Assembly (NCBI RefSeq): GCF_039614725.1 | Contig: NZ_CP154859.1 | Location: 1,674,001-1,738,000 of the forward strand | Length of the DNA stretch: 64,000 bases | From: Thauera sp. JM12B12 | Lineage (GTDB): Bacteria > Pseudomonadota > Gammaproteobacteria > Burkholderiales > Rhodocyclaceae | Direction of reading: 5' to 3' | Shown: one piece after another, positions 53,245 to 63,024 of the stretch | Numbering within the stretch: the first letter of the stretch is position 1 | Layout: every line of letters begins with the position of its first letter | The notes under the pieces: generated by a model | Told to the model about the DNA's origin: nothing | What the model saw: the letters and a program-made list of their open reading frames with translations, nothing else | Database searches by the model: none | Program-made: the position numbers and the translations under genes

Positions 53245-54672
53245 ATGAGCGATCTCTTCGAGGCCCTCGAACCGCCGCAGGTCCCGCTCGCCGAGCGCAT
53301 GAGGCCGCGGACCCTGGACGAGGTCGCGGGACAGGCCCACCTGCTCGGGCCGGGCAAGCCACTGCGGCTGGCCTTCGAAGCGCGGCGGCCGCATTCGATG
53401 ATCCTGTGGGGGCCGCCCGGAGTCGGCAAGACCACGCTGGCGCGGCTGATGGCGCACGGCTTCGACGCCGAGTTCGTCGCGCTGTCGGCGGTGTTCTCCG
53501 GCGTCAAGGAGATCCGCGAGGCGATCCAGCAGGCGCAGGCAGCGAAGGCGCGCGGGCGCCACACCATCCTCTTCGTCGATGAGGTGCACCGCTTCAACAA
53601 GGCGCAGCAGGACGCCTTCCTCCCGTATGTCGAGCAGGGGCTGGTGACCTTCATCGGCGCCACCACCGAGAATCCGTCCTTCGAGGTCAATTCCGCGCTG
53701 CTGTCGCGCGCTGCGGTGTATGTCCTCGAGTCGCTCGATGCAGGCGCGATGACGCGGCTTTTCGAGCGTGCGCATGCGATCGCCTGCCCGGATCTGCGCT
53801 TCGAGCCGGACGCGCGCGAGCGCCTGGTCGGCTTTGCAGACGGCGACGCGCGGCGGCTGATGAACCTCATCGAGCAGGTGCAGGTTGCAGCCGAGACCGC
53901 GAAGGTGAATCCGGTTCCTGCCACCTTCGTCGATCAGGCGCTGTCGCGGAATCTTCGCCGCTTCGACAAGGGCGGCGAGGCCTTCTACGACCAGATCTCG
54001 GCCTTGCACAAAGCCGTGCGCGGCTCCGATCCCGATGCCTCGCTGTACTGGCTCTGCCGCATGCTCGACGGCGGTGCCGACCCGCTGTACCTCGGCCGTC
54101 GGCTGATCCGCATGGCGGTGGAGGACATCGGCCTGGCCGATCCGCGCGCGCTCGAGATCGCGCTCAACGCCTGCAGCACCTACGAGCGCCTCGGCTCACC
54201 CGAGGGCGAGCTCGCGCTTGCGCAGGCGACCATCTTCCTGGCCTGTGCCGCCAAGTCGAATGCGGCCTACAAGGCCTACAACGCCGCGCGCGCCTTTGTC
54301 GCGCGCGACGGCTCTCGTCCGGTGCCGCTGCACCTGCGCAACGCGCCCACCAAGCTGATGAAGGCGCTCGACTACGGTAAGGCCTATCGGTACGCGCACG
54401 ACGAGCCTGAAGCCTATGCGGCAGGAGAGAATTACTTCCCAGAAGGCATGACTGCCCCCGGCTGGTATCGCCCGGCGCCGCGCGGCATGGAAGCGCGGAT
54501 CGGCGAGAAGCTCGCGCACCTGCAAGATCTCGACCGCGCGGCACGGGCGGGCAGCAGCCAACAAAACGCGAGACCGGCCCCGCCGGAGGGGCCGGCCTCG
54601 CGTCAAGACCCGGCGATGAGAAAGCCGCCGGGCGAGGAGAGCCTCAGTGCGGGAGAGGATGGTCCTTCATGA
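53245..54672 (+). CDS. rarA: Replication-associated recombination protein RarA
   Basis: AAA+ ATPase (MgsA, relative of Werner-interacting protein 1) that acts at stalled forks, interacting with SSB and DNA ends. Walker A WGPPGVGKTT (55-64), Walker B ILFVDEVHRFNK, sensor 1 GATTENPSFEVN and the C-terminal tetramerisation region (ISALHKAVRGSDPDASLYWLCRMLDGG.., EDIGLADPRAL) are all present. At 475 residues it is about 30 longer than usual: the non-conserved tail is encoded across a strong hairpin and into the 3' end of the opposite gene, overlapping it by 29 bases. Confidence 0.96.
   Translation: MSDLFEALEPPQVPLAERMRPRTLDEVAGQAHLLGPGKPLRLAFEARRPHSMILWGPPGVGKTTLARLMAHGFDAEFVALSAVFSGVKEIREAIQQAQAAKARGRHTILFVDEVHRFNKAQQDAFLPYVEQGLVTFIGATTENPSFEVNSALLSRAAVYVLESLDAGAMTRLFERAHAIACPDLRFEPDARERLVGFADGDARRLMNLIEQVQVAAETAKVNPVPATFVDQALSRNLRRFDKGGEAFYDQISALHKAVRGSDPDASLYWLCRMLDGGADPLYLGRRLIRMAVEDIGLADPRALEIALNACSTYERLGSPEGELALAQATIFLACAAKSNAAYKAYNAARAFVARDGSRPVPLHLRNAPTKLMKALDYGKAYRYAHDEPEAYAAGENYFPEGMTAPGWYRPAPRGMEARIGEKLAHLQDLDRAARAGSSQQNARPAPPEGPASRQDPAMRKPPGEESLSAGEDGPS
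54563..54602 (-). terminator. Terminator of the 87-residue gene, embedded in rarA
   Basis: A 15-pair stem with one mismatch (54567-54581 with 54588-54602, six-base loop) is followed on the minus strand by TTTTG. It lies about 40 bases beyond the 3' end of the minus-strand small gene and entirely inside the rarA coding sequence. Confidence 0.75.
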
Positions 54673-54907
54673 ACCGCGCGCACACGGAAGCCGCGCGCTC
54701 CGCCTTTCTGACGTCGCCGCACGCATTCGCGCGTTCAATGAGCTCGAGCATGAAGTTGGTAAGCACCATCACCCCTTCCGGCGTCTGCACCAAGCCGCAG
54801 CAGACCTGTGCTGCGGCCGCATCCGGAATCTCTTCATGCTCGGCGATGAGGGCGACTTCCTCATCGGTGAGGTCGCAGTAGTCTAGGCAGTCGCGAATGG
54901 ATAGCAT
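54644..54907 (-). CDS. Conserved hypothetical protein, 87 residues, cysteine-containing
   Basis: I do not recognise a characterised family, though similar short proteins occur, as I recall, in other betaproteobacteria. It begins MLSIRDCLDYCDLTDEEVALIAEHEEIPD, an acidic helical start, and has six cysteines: C7, C11, the pair C36-C37, C63 and C76. C7-x3-C11 and C36-C37 could bind metal or form disulfides, but there is no export signal. GGAGGAG lies six bases before the ATG, a very strong ribosome site, and a terminator follows, so it is probably a real, well-translated gene. It converges on rarA and is divergent from serS. Confidence 0.82.
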   Translation of the reverse strand: MLSIRDCLDYCDLTDEEVALIAEHEEIPDAAAAQVCCGLVQTPEGVMVLTNFMLELIERANACGDVRKAERAASVCARFMKDHPLPH

Positions 54908-54965
54908 GCCGAACTCCTCCAGGATTGGGCCGTCTGCTGCGGCCTCGTGATTGATTCAAGGATAA

Positions 54966-54995
54966 TTGACAGCCGCGCTTTTGCAAGTTCGATTT
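54966..54995 (+). other. AT-rich promoter region upstream of serS and the small hypothetical gene
   Basis: The 264-base gap 54908-55171 is noticeably more AT-rich than its surroundings. It holds a perfect TTGACA near 54968, but the base run at the -10 distance (TCGATT) is poor. Promoters for both divergent genes are expected here; I cannot place them exactly. Confidence 0.3.
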
Positions 54996-55144
54996 ACGTA
55001 GCGTCAACTAAACAAGTTACTGATTGGAAAAGTTAATTTTTGCGCTGCGCCATCCATGGTGCGTTTGTGCAAAATCTCTTCGGCCCCGCCTTGTTGGGCT
55101 TGATTGTGCTCACGGCGCTTTAACTTCCCCCTGCAAGCCACTGA

Positions 55145-56464
<1,320 letters not shown>

Positions 56465-56485
56465 GCGAACCGGCCCTCTCCCTTG

Positions 56486-56525
56486 GCCCCTGTTCCACGG
56501 CGAGCGCTGTGGAACAGGGGCTTTC
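56486..56525 (+). terminator. serS terminator
   Basis: GCCCCTGTTCCAC and GTGGAACAGGGGC form a perfect 13-pair stem with a ten-base loop (56486-56521), then TTTCTC. It lies between convergent serS and the RND permease gene. Confidence 0.8.
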
Positions 56526-56542
56526 TCATTCACGTGGCAGTT

Positions 56543-59500
56543 TCATGCCGTCCGCGCTTCCGGCGCTCCGCCGCCGCGCTGCCACTGCTTGAGGCTTTCC
56601 AGTGCGGAGAGCAGGGCGGGAACGAAGAACAGCACGAGGAGCGCCGAGAACCCCAGTCCGAAGGCGATCGAGGTCGCCATCGGGATCAGGAACTGGGCCT
56701 GCAGCGAGCGCTCGAACAGCAGTGGGGTGAGGCCGCCGATCGTGGTGAGCGAGGTCAGCAGCACCGCGCGCAGGCGACCGCAGGCGGCACCGACGAGGGC
56801 TTCGTGAAGGCTGGCACCCTTGTGCTGGAGCTCCTTGAACAGGCTCACCAGGATGATCGAGTTGTTCACCACGATGCCGGCGAGGCCGAAGAGGCCGAAC
56901 ATCGACAGGATGGTGAGCTCGATCCCGAGCACCCAGTGACCGAAGATCGCACCCGCCAGCCCGAGCGGAATCGCAGACATCACCACGAGGGGCCAGCTCC
57001 ACGACGAAAACGACCACACCAGGATGAGATAGATCAGCGCAAGGCCGAGCATCAGGCCCGAGCGCATGTCCTCCATCGTCTCGCGCTGGTCCGCGGAGCG
57101 GCCCTCGAAGCTGAACTCGAGGCCATACTTCTGCGCCAAGCCGGGCAGGGCGTCGCGCTCGAGCTCGGCCTGGATGGCATTGGCGTTGTTGACCTCGCTG
57201 TCGACCGCGGCCGAAACCTCGACCGCGAGCCGACCCTCGGCGTGGCGCAAGGCCTCGAAGCCGCGCTGCGACTCCCAGCTCGCCACCGTGGCCAGTGGAA
57301 CGAAGTGACCATCGGGAAGCCTCACGGTGATGCGCTCGAAGACGTCTAGGCGGCTGCGTTCCTCGCGTGGCAGCATCACGCGCACCTCGAGCTCGTCGCG
57401 GCCCACCTGAACGAGCTGGGCGAGTGCGCCGTCGAAGGCGGCCCGGAGCTGGCGGCCGAGACTCTCGGTGGTCAGCCCGAGCGCCTCGCCAGCGGGCGTG
57501 AGGCGATACACGAGCTGCTCGCGACCATAAGGCATGTCGTCCTCGGGCTCGGAGACCCCAGGCAGGCTCTTCAGCGTCTCGGCCAGCTCGAGCGCGGCGG
57601 CCTTGAGGGCGTCGGCGCTGTCGCCGCTGAGGCGGATGTTGATGTCGCGCCCCGGCGGGCCGGACTGGCGCGCGGTGAACGTCAGCAGCTCGAGCCCGGC
57701 CACTGGCGGCAGCTTTTCGCGCCATGTGGCAAGGAAGCGCTCGTTGCGCACCTCGCGCTGGTCGGGCGGCGACAGCTCCACCATCACGCCCGCGAGCTGG
57801 TCGCCGCGCGCGCTCGAGCCGCTGCCGCTGCTGATCGTGCCGCCCAGGCGGCTGACCGCCGTCTGCACCAGACCGCCGCCGAGCTCGGCCTCGGCGGCGA
57901 ACAGCGCGCGCTCGAGCTCGGTCAGGAATGCCTCGGTGTGGGCGCGCGGCGTGCCAGCGACGAAGGTCGCGTTGGCGAACACGACCTGACCCTCGGGCGT
58001 CGGGAAGAACACGAAGCCGATGCGTCCGCCCGCGAGCAGGCCAACCGCCAGAACCATCAGGCTGACGGTGAGGGCGATGGTGGTGCCGCGCCACGCCAGC
58101 GCGCGCTCCACGAGACGGCGGAACGGCCCGTCTCGGAAACGGGCGTAGCCGGCGTCCAGGCGCTTGCGCACGTTCGAATGGTGGAGCGCTGCGGCGCCCG
58201 CGAGCGCGCCGCGCAGGTGGGCGGGCAGGATGAGGAAACACTCGAGCAATGAGGCGGCGATCACGGCGACCATCACGAACGGGATGTCGCCGAGGATGTT
58301 GCCGATGATGCCGCCCACCATCATCAACGGCAGGAAGGCCGCGACCGTGGTCAGCGACGAGGCCAGCACCGGCCACAGCATGCGCCGTGCGCCGCCGATC
58401 GCAGCCTGGGCAGGGCCCTCGCCCATGTGGCGATGGGTGTCGGCGTCCTCGCTCACCACGATGGCGTCATCGACGATGATGCCGAGCGCCATGATGAGCG
58501 CGAACAGGCTCATCATGTTGATCGTGCCGCCGAAGAGGAACATGAGCGCGAGGGTGGCGAGAAAGGCGGTCGGGATGCCGACCATCACCCACAGGGCGAC
58601 GCGCGCGGGGAGGAAGAAGTAGAGCACGGCGACCACCAGCAGCAGGCCCGACAGGCCATTGCTGACGAGCAGCTCGATGCGTTGGCTGATGAGCTGCCAC
58701 TGCGCATCGAACACCTCCAGGCGGATGCTCGGCGGCAGCGTCGGTCGGGTTTCCTCGAGCCAGTCGTCGAGCACGCGGGCGGCCTTGAGCGAGTGTCCGC
58801 TTTCGCTGCGCTGGAGCTGCAGCTCGACCACGCTGTCACCACGCTCGAAGAGGGCGAGCTCGTTGGTTCGCGGCTCGCGGGTGATGGTGGCGATCTCGCC
58901 GAGGCGGACCACGCCATGCTCGTCGCTCACCACTGGCAGCGGTGCGAAGGCCTCGGCGCTGCGGCGCTGCTCGAGGCCGCGAATCTCGCGCGCGCCATCG
59001 GCTTCGCCGGCCACGCCGGCTGGAACGTCGCGGGCGAGCGCGCCGACGCGTTCGCCCACCTCGATCAGGGAGAGCCCCAGGGTCTCGAGCGCCGCGGAGG
59101 GAATCTCGATCGCGATCCGCTCCTCGGGTAGCCCGGTGATGCTCACGCGGTCGATGCCGGCAGCGAGCAGTTCGCTCTCGAAACGCCGCACCCACGGGCG
59201 CAGTTCCTCCACGCTGCTGCCGCGCACGAGCAGGCGGGCAATCGGCTCGTAGCGCGACACCCGGCTCACCTCCGGCGTCTCGGCGTCGCGCGGCAGGTTG
59301 CGGAACTCGTCGACGCGCTGGCGGACCTGATCGAGGGCGAGCAGGGCGTCAGTGTCTTCCTCGAGTTCGAGGGTGATGCTGGCGACGCCCTGCGCCGAGG
59401 TCGAGCTCATTCGCTTGAGCCCGTCGACCGTCTTCAGACGCTCCTCGAGCGGCACCGTGATGCCGGTCTCCACGTCCTCCGACGAGGCGCCGCTCCACAC

Positions 59501-59656
59501 CACGCGCACCGAGATCACGTCGAGCTCGAAGGTGGGGAAGAACTGCACATTCATCCGCGTCACGCCGATCACGCCGAGCACGAAGGCGAGCAGCATCAGG
59601 ACGTTGGCCGCCACCTTGTGACCGGCCAGGCGTTCGAGCAGGCTGACGTGCCTCAT
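56543..59656 (-). CDS. RND efflux transporter permease subunit (AcrB/AcrD/AcrF family)
   Basis: Proton-driven inner-membrane pump, 1037 residues and 12 membrane spans in two homologous halves, each with a large periplasmic domain. The N-terminal MRHVSLLERLAGHKVAANVLML leads into TM1; the proton-relay aspartates of TM4 are in IIVDDAIVVSED. The substrate is not predictable; the sequence is not an obvious CusA/CzcA metal pump because the TM4 motif lacks the metal-type residues. Its ATG overlaps the adaptor stop by four bases. No outer-membrane channel gene is nearby, so it would borrow a TolC-type channel encoded elsewhere. Confidence 0.94.
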   Translation of the reverse strand: MRHVSLLERLAGHKVAANVLMLLAFVLGVIGVTRMNVQFFPTFELDVISVRVVWSGASSEDVETGITVPLEERLKTVDGLKRMSSTSAQGVASITLELEEDTDALLALDQVRQRVDEFRNLPRDAETPEVSRVSRYEPIARLLVRGSSVEELRPWVRRFESELLAAGIDRVSITGLPEERIAIEIPSAALETLGLSLIEVGERVGALARDVPAGVAGEADGAREIRGLEQRRSAEAFAPLPVVSDEHGVVRLGEIATITREPRTNELALFERGDSVVELQLQRSESGHSLKAARVLDDWLEETRPTLPPSIRLEVFDAQWQLISQRIELLVSNGLSGLLLVVAVLYFFLPARVALWVMVGIPTAFLATLALMFLFGGTINMMSLFALIMALGIIVDDAIVVSEDADTHRHMGEGPAQAAIGGARRMLWPVLASSLTTVAAFLPLMMVGGIIGNILGDIPFVMVAVIAASLLECFLILPAHLRGALAGAAALHHSNVRKRLDAGYARFRDGPFRRLVERALAWRGTTIALTVSLMVLAVGLLAGGRIGFVFFPTPEGQVVFANATFVAGTPRAHTEAFLTELERALFAAEAELGGGLVQTAVSRLGGTISSGSGSSARGDQLAGVMVELSPPDQREVRNERFLATWREKLPPVAGLELLTFTARQSGPPGRDINIRLSGDSADALKAAALELAETLKSLPGVSEPEDDMPYGREQLVYRLTPAGEALGLTTESLGRQLRAAFDGALAQLVQVGRDELEVRVMLPREERSRLDVFERITVRLPDGHFVPLATVASWESQRGFEALRHAEGRLAVEVSAAVDSEVNNANAIQAELERDALPGLAQKYGLEFSFEGRSADQRETMEDMRSGLMLGLALIYLILVWSFSSWSWPLVVMSAIPLGLAGAIFGHWVLGIELTILSMFGLFGLAGIVVNNSIILVSLFKELQHKGASLHEALVGAACGRLRAVLLTSLTTIGGLTPLLFERSLQAQFLIPMATSIAFGLGFSALLVLFFVPALLSALESLKQWQRGGGAPEARTA

Positions 59657-60849
59657 TGCACCGCACCCACCACCTCGACGGCGAGGCCGTCGATCGCGTG
59701 AGGCAGATGCGTGGCGAGGATGCGGGTGCCGTCACGCAGCAGATCGCCCGGAGCGGCGGCGCGCACGAGCAGCTCGAGCGTATTCCCCTCGCGGCGCTCG
59801 CCCGCGCGCACGATCGGCACCGCGCGCAGGCGGGCGTCGTCCTCGATGCGATAGACGCGGTCGCCACCATGCAGGGCAGCCGGCGGGATCGGAAACACCC
59901 CGCTGGCAAGCGGACGCTCGAGGACGGCGTTGACGAAGGCGCCGACCGGCACCTTGCTCGCATCGTCAAGCCGTAGCAGCACATCGACGCCGCGCGCATC
60001 GGCTTCGCCGGCGATGCGGTCGAGGCGGGCGAGCAGCGGCGTAGCGCCGAATTCGGCACGCGCCAGCAGGGGTTCGCCGCGCGCGAGGGCCGTGCGCAGC
60101 TCCTCGGCATAGATCGCCGGAACGCGTGCGCGCAGGTAGAGCGCGTCGGAGGAGTACAGGCTGAGCAGGGTCTGGCCGGGCTGGACCTGGTCGCCTGCTG
60201 CGACCTCCACCCTGCCGATGCGGGCAGCGAAGGGCGCGACGATCGCGCCGCGCTCGGCATCGCGCCTGGCCTCGGCCAGGCGCGCCTGCAGCTGGGCGAG
60301 GCGTGCGGGATGCTCGGCAATCGCCTGCTGGCGTTGCGATAGCGAAAGGCGTACGCGCGCCACCTCCTCGCGCGCCTGGTCGAAGGCGCTTTCGGCGCCA
60401 AGGCGGGCGTTCTTGAGCCGTTCGAAGCGTTCGAGCCTGGCCTCGGCGAGCTGCAGCAGCGTGCGTTCCTGGGCGATCGCCTCCTGGTCGTGACGATGGC
60501 GGATGCGTTCGCGCTCGACGTCTGCGGCAGCCTGTGCCACGCGCGGCTCGAGATCGCGCGGATCCAGTCTCGCGAGCACCGTGCCGGGCTCGACGCGATC
60601 GCCGTCGCGGACGCCGATCTCGAGCACGCGCCCACCGACCGGCGCGGCGGCGCGGATGCGATCCGGTGCCTCGATTCGCCCATACAGCACCAGGGTCGGG
60701 TGCATCGATCCTGCGGCCAGGACATGGGCCTCGACCCGCCAGACGCGCTCGCGGGCCTCCGCCGGCGGAAGTTCAGGGCGCGTTGCGCGCAGAACCAGGA
60801 AACCGACCGCGGCGATCAGCAGGATGAGCAGGGGGAGAAGACGGCGCAT
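59653..60849 (-). CDS. RND efflux periplasmic adaptor subunit (HlyD/AcrA type)
   Basis: Membrane-fusion protein bridging the pump and an outer-membrane channel. About 398 residues: a single N-terminal membrane anchor (LLPLLILLIAAVGFLVLRA) without a lipobox, a split lipoyl domain (VGGRVLEIGVRDGDRVEPGTVLARLD and its return near APFAARIGRVEVAAGDQVQPGQ), an Arg/Glu/Ala-rich coiled-coil hairpin (about 95-190) and a beta-barrel domain. The ATG at 60849 (MRRLLPLL) is preferred; an in-frame ATG at 60873 adds eight residues. The four-base overlap with the permease shows coupled translation. Confidence 0.92.
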   Translation of the reverse strand: MRRLLPLLILLIAAVGFLVLRATRPELPPAEARERVWRVEAHVLAAGSMHPTLVLYGRIEAPDRIRAAAPVGGRVLEIGVRDGDRVEPGTVLARLDPRDLEPRVAQAAADVERERIRHRHDQEAIAQERTLLQLAEARLERFERLKNARLGAESAFDQAREEVARVRLSLSQRQQAIAEHPARLAQLQARLAEARRDAERGAIVAPFAARIGRVEVAAGDQVQPGQTLLSLYSSDALYLRARVPAIYAEELRTALARGEPLLARAEFGATPLLARLDRIAGEADARGVDVLLRLDDASKVPVGAFVNAVLERPLASGVFPIPPAALHGGDRVYRIEDDARLRAVPIVRAGERREGNTLELLVRAAAPGDLLRDGTRILATHLPHAIDGLAVEVVGAVQ

Positions 60850-60950
60850 GGGTTGGAGCCTTGTGTGCCGCATGGCGGCATTGCATCAGCATTCGCTTAT
60901 TTTACCGCCGGCAACCGAGCCCTTGTGCACGGATTGCGCGTCGCTGCCTT

Positions 60951-61952
60951 TCAATCGCCCAGCCAGTCGGCCTCCCAGCGCGCGAGCTCCGGAAAATGAT
61001 GGCTGGCACGCGCGGCGAGAGCATTCTCGAGCTGTTCGATGAGCGCATGCAGGCGCTTCTCCGGGGTCTGCGGCAACATCGGTTCGAGTTCGATGACGAG
61101 GTCGCCTGCCGGGTGTTTTCCGCGCGCAGGAAAACCCGCGCCGGCGACGCGCAGGGTGCGGGCGTGGGCGACGCCGGGTTCGAGGGTCACGCCGCGCACG
61201 CCGCCCGGATGCGGAATGCGCAGGCTGCCGCCGATCAACATCCTCAGCGCACTGACTGGCCGCTGCAGAACGAGGTTCCGCCCTTCGCGCCGGAACAGCG
61301 GATGCGGCTGCAGCCGGATACGCAGGCGCAGGTCGCCGCGCGCCTGGTCGTCGTCGGGGTGGGGTTCGCCTTCGCCGGTCAGTCGCAGCTCGTCGTCATC
61401 GATCAGGCCCGGCGGGATCACCACCTGCAGCCAGCGCTCGGCAATCTCCTCGCCGCTGCCACTGCAGTGCGTACAGGGCTGGGTGTTGCGATAACCCCGT
61501 CCGTCGCATTGCGGACAGCGGGTGAGTCCGTTTCCGCCGCGCACGCGTCCCGAGCCCCGACAAGGCTCGCACAGGCGGCTGACGCTCAGCTGCTCGATAC
61601 CGCGGCCGCCGCAGTGCGAGCAAGGCCGGGGCGTGCGCACGCAGACCGGGCGGGTGCCGCCGCAGAATGCGTCCTCGAGGCTTATGTCGAGCGTCTGCCA
61701 GCGGTCGGCACCGCGGGTGGGGGGCTTGTCGGAAGTGCCTGATGCTTGCTCGCTGGCGGTTTCGTCATCGCTGTCGAGCAGGGTGGCGAGCAGGCGGTCG
61801 TGGGCCTGGCGCAGGGCCTTGAAATGCTCGAGCGCGGCAGGGTCCGGGTTGCGATCGGGATGCCACTGCATCGCCAGCTTTCGGAAGGCGCGCTTGACCT
61901 GCTGGGGGGTGGCGCCGGGCTGCAGCCCGAGCAAATCGTGGGCGTCGGACAT
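60951..61952 (-). CDS. DnaJ-like co-chaperone with zinc-finger domain but no Gly/Phe region
   Basis: 333 residues. The J-domain (about 3-55) contains HPD at 31-33, needed to stimulate DnaK ATPase. Four intact CxxCxGxG zinc motifs follow (111-118, 128-135, 146-153, 160-167), then the two-part substrate-binding domain (VVIPPGLIDDDELRLTGEGEPHPDDD, LRIRLQPHPLFRREG). Between J and zinc domains, where canonical DnaJ has a Gly/Phe-rich linker, there is an acidic Ser/Asp/Glu stretch (about 58-80). It is shorter than DnaJ and not next to dnaK, so it is probably a second, specialised J-protein. Client unknown. Confidence 0.86.
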   Translation of the reverse strand: MSDAHDLLGLQPGATPQQVKRAFRKLAMQWHPDRNPDPAALEHFKALRQAHDRLLATLLDSDDETASEQASGTSDKPPTRGADRWQTLDISLEDAFCGGTRPVCVRTPRPCSHCGGRGIEQLSVSRLCEPCRGSGRVRGGNGLTRCPQCDGRGYRNTQPCTHCSGSGEEIAERWLQVVIPPGLIDDDELRLTGEGEPHPDDDQARGDLRLRIRLQPHPLFRREGRNLVLQRPVSALRMLIGGSLRIPHPGGVRGVTLEPGVAHARTLRVAGAGFPARGKHPAGDLVIELEPMLPQTPEKRLHALIEQLENALAARASHHFPELARWEADWLGD

Positions 61953-62034
61953 CGTCGGTATCGCGGGGGCGCTGGGAAACGTGAGCTTAACCGAGCAGGA
62001 CGCAGGCAGGCGTCTGCATGCGGGCCCGGAAATG

Positions 62035-62064
62035 AAAAAGCCTGGTCCGGGGACCAGGCTTTTT
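62035..62064. terminator. Terminator of the tRNA cluster
   Basis: AAAAAGCCTGGTC and GACCAGGCTTTTT pair over 13 bases with a four-base loop, giving a T run on both strands. On the minus strand it lies ten bases after the last tRNA-Arg. Confidence 0.85.
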
Positions 62065-62073
62065 CGGGATGTC

Positions 62074-62150
62074 TGGCGCGCCCGGAAGGATTCGAACCTC
62101 CTACCCCCTGGTTCGTAGCCAGGTACTCTATCCAGATGAGCTACGGGCGC
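62074..62150 (-). tRNA. tRNA-Arg(ACG), copy 2
   Basis: Seventy-seven nucleotides with encoded CCA. Acceptor GCGCCCG/CGGGCGC, anticodon stem CCTGG/CCAGG with loop CTACGAA (anticodon ACG, expected to become ICG and read CGU, CGC, CGA). It differs from the neighbouring copy at one base after the anticodon stem (GGGGGTAGG against GGGGGCAGG). Confidence 0.96.
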
Positions 62151-62191
62151 GTCGCCGAAATCGTTTAGAGCCCGAGATCGGAAGGCTTTCT

Positions 62192-62268
62192 TGGCGCGCC
62201 CGGAAGGATTCGAACCTCCTGCCCCCTGGTTCGTAGCCAGGTACTCTATCCAGATGAGCTACGGGCGC
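62192..62268 (-). tRNA. tRNA-Arg(ACG), copy 1
   Basis: Near-identical to the copy 41 bases downstream on the same strand, with the same anticodon and encoded CCA. A tandem duplication is the simplest origin. It lies in one transcription unit with tRNA-Ser(CGA). Confidence 0.96.
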
Positions 62269-62330
62269 TTTGTGCTGCACTGCGAAGGAGCGGGATTATA
62301 ACGACTGCACCCGCGACTTCAAGTCTTATT

Positions 62331-62420
<90 letters not shown>

Positions 62421-62434
62421 GCTCGAAGGTCGGC

Positions 62435-62462
62435 ATTATAGTGAATCCGCCAAGAAAGTGAA
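62435..62462 (-). promoter_or_regulatory. Promoter of the tRNA-Ser/Arg cluster
   Basis: On the minus strand TTCACT (62462-62457), 16 bases, then consensus TATAAT (62440-62435). Transcription would start near 62428, eight bases before the mature tRNA-Ser. Confidence 0.6.
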
Positions 62463-62538
62463 CGACTTTTTGCATCGTGCGCTTGGCGAACCGACGCGGC
62501 TCGCCGGCGTCGGCGGATCTGCGATCTCCCAGGGTGGA

Positions 62539-62889
62539 TCAGGCGTTCGCTGGCAGCATCTCCTCGTAGGCACGCACCGCCTCGGCTGCGTACATCAGCG
62601 CGGGACCGCCACCCATGTACGTGCACACGCCGAGCGTTTCCATGATCTGCTCGCGGGTCGCGCCGAGCCGGATCAGGGCCTTGACGTGAAAGCCGATGCA
62701 GGCGTCGCAGCGCTGGGTCACCGCGATCGCGAGCGCGATGAGTTCCTTCTGCAACTCGCTGAGCGCGCCATCCTTGAGCGAACTCTTGGCCATCGCGCCG
62801 AAGCCCTGCATGGTGTCGGGAATCTCCTTGCGCAGGGTGGCGAGGGCCTTGGAGACGTCTTGGGTGAGTTGTACGTGGGACTTGGACAT
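62539..62889 (-). CDS. Carboxymuconolactone decarboxylase family (AhpD-like) protein
   Basis: 116 residues. The AhpD-type core with CxxCxxxH is present: C61, C64 and H68 in RCDACIGFHVKALIRLGAT, as used for peroxidase or disulfide-reductase chemistry in AhpD; this argues against a true decarboxylase. The following ATREQIMETLGVCTYMGGGPALMYAAEAVRAYEE completes the helical trimer fold. AAGGGAG lies upstream of the ATG, with TATTAT (minus) as a possible -10. No peroxiredoxin gene is adjacent, so its partner is unknown. Confidence 0.87.
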   Translation of the reverse strand: MSKSHVQLTQDVSKALATLRKEIPDTMQGFGAMAKSSLKDGALSELQKELIALAIAVTQRCDACIGFHVKALIRLGATREQIMETLGVCTYMGGGPALMYAAEAVRAYEEMLPANA

Positions 62890-63024
62890 GACGCAGCGCT
62901 CCCTTGATTAAGAAAACGCTAATAATACGCGCGCAGCGACCGGGCGACCATCGGACGGCCTGATCGCTGAATAGGCGAGCCGAATGCCCCGCCTCGACGG
63001 CATCCACGCAGGGCGCGCGGGCGC

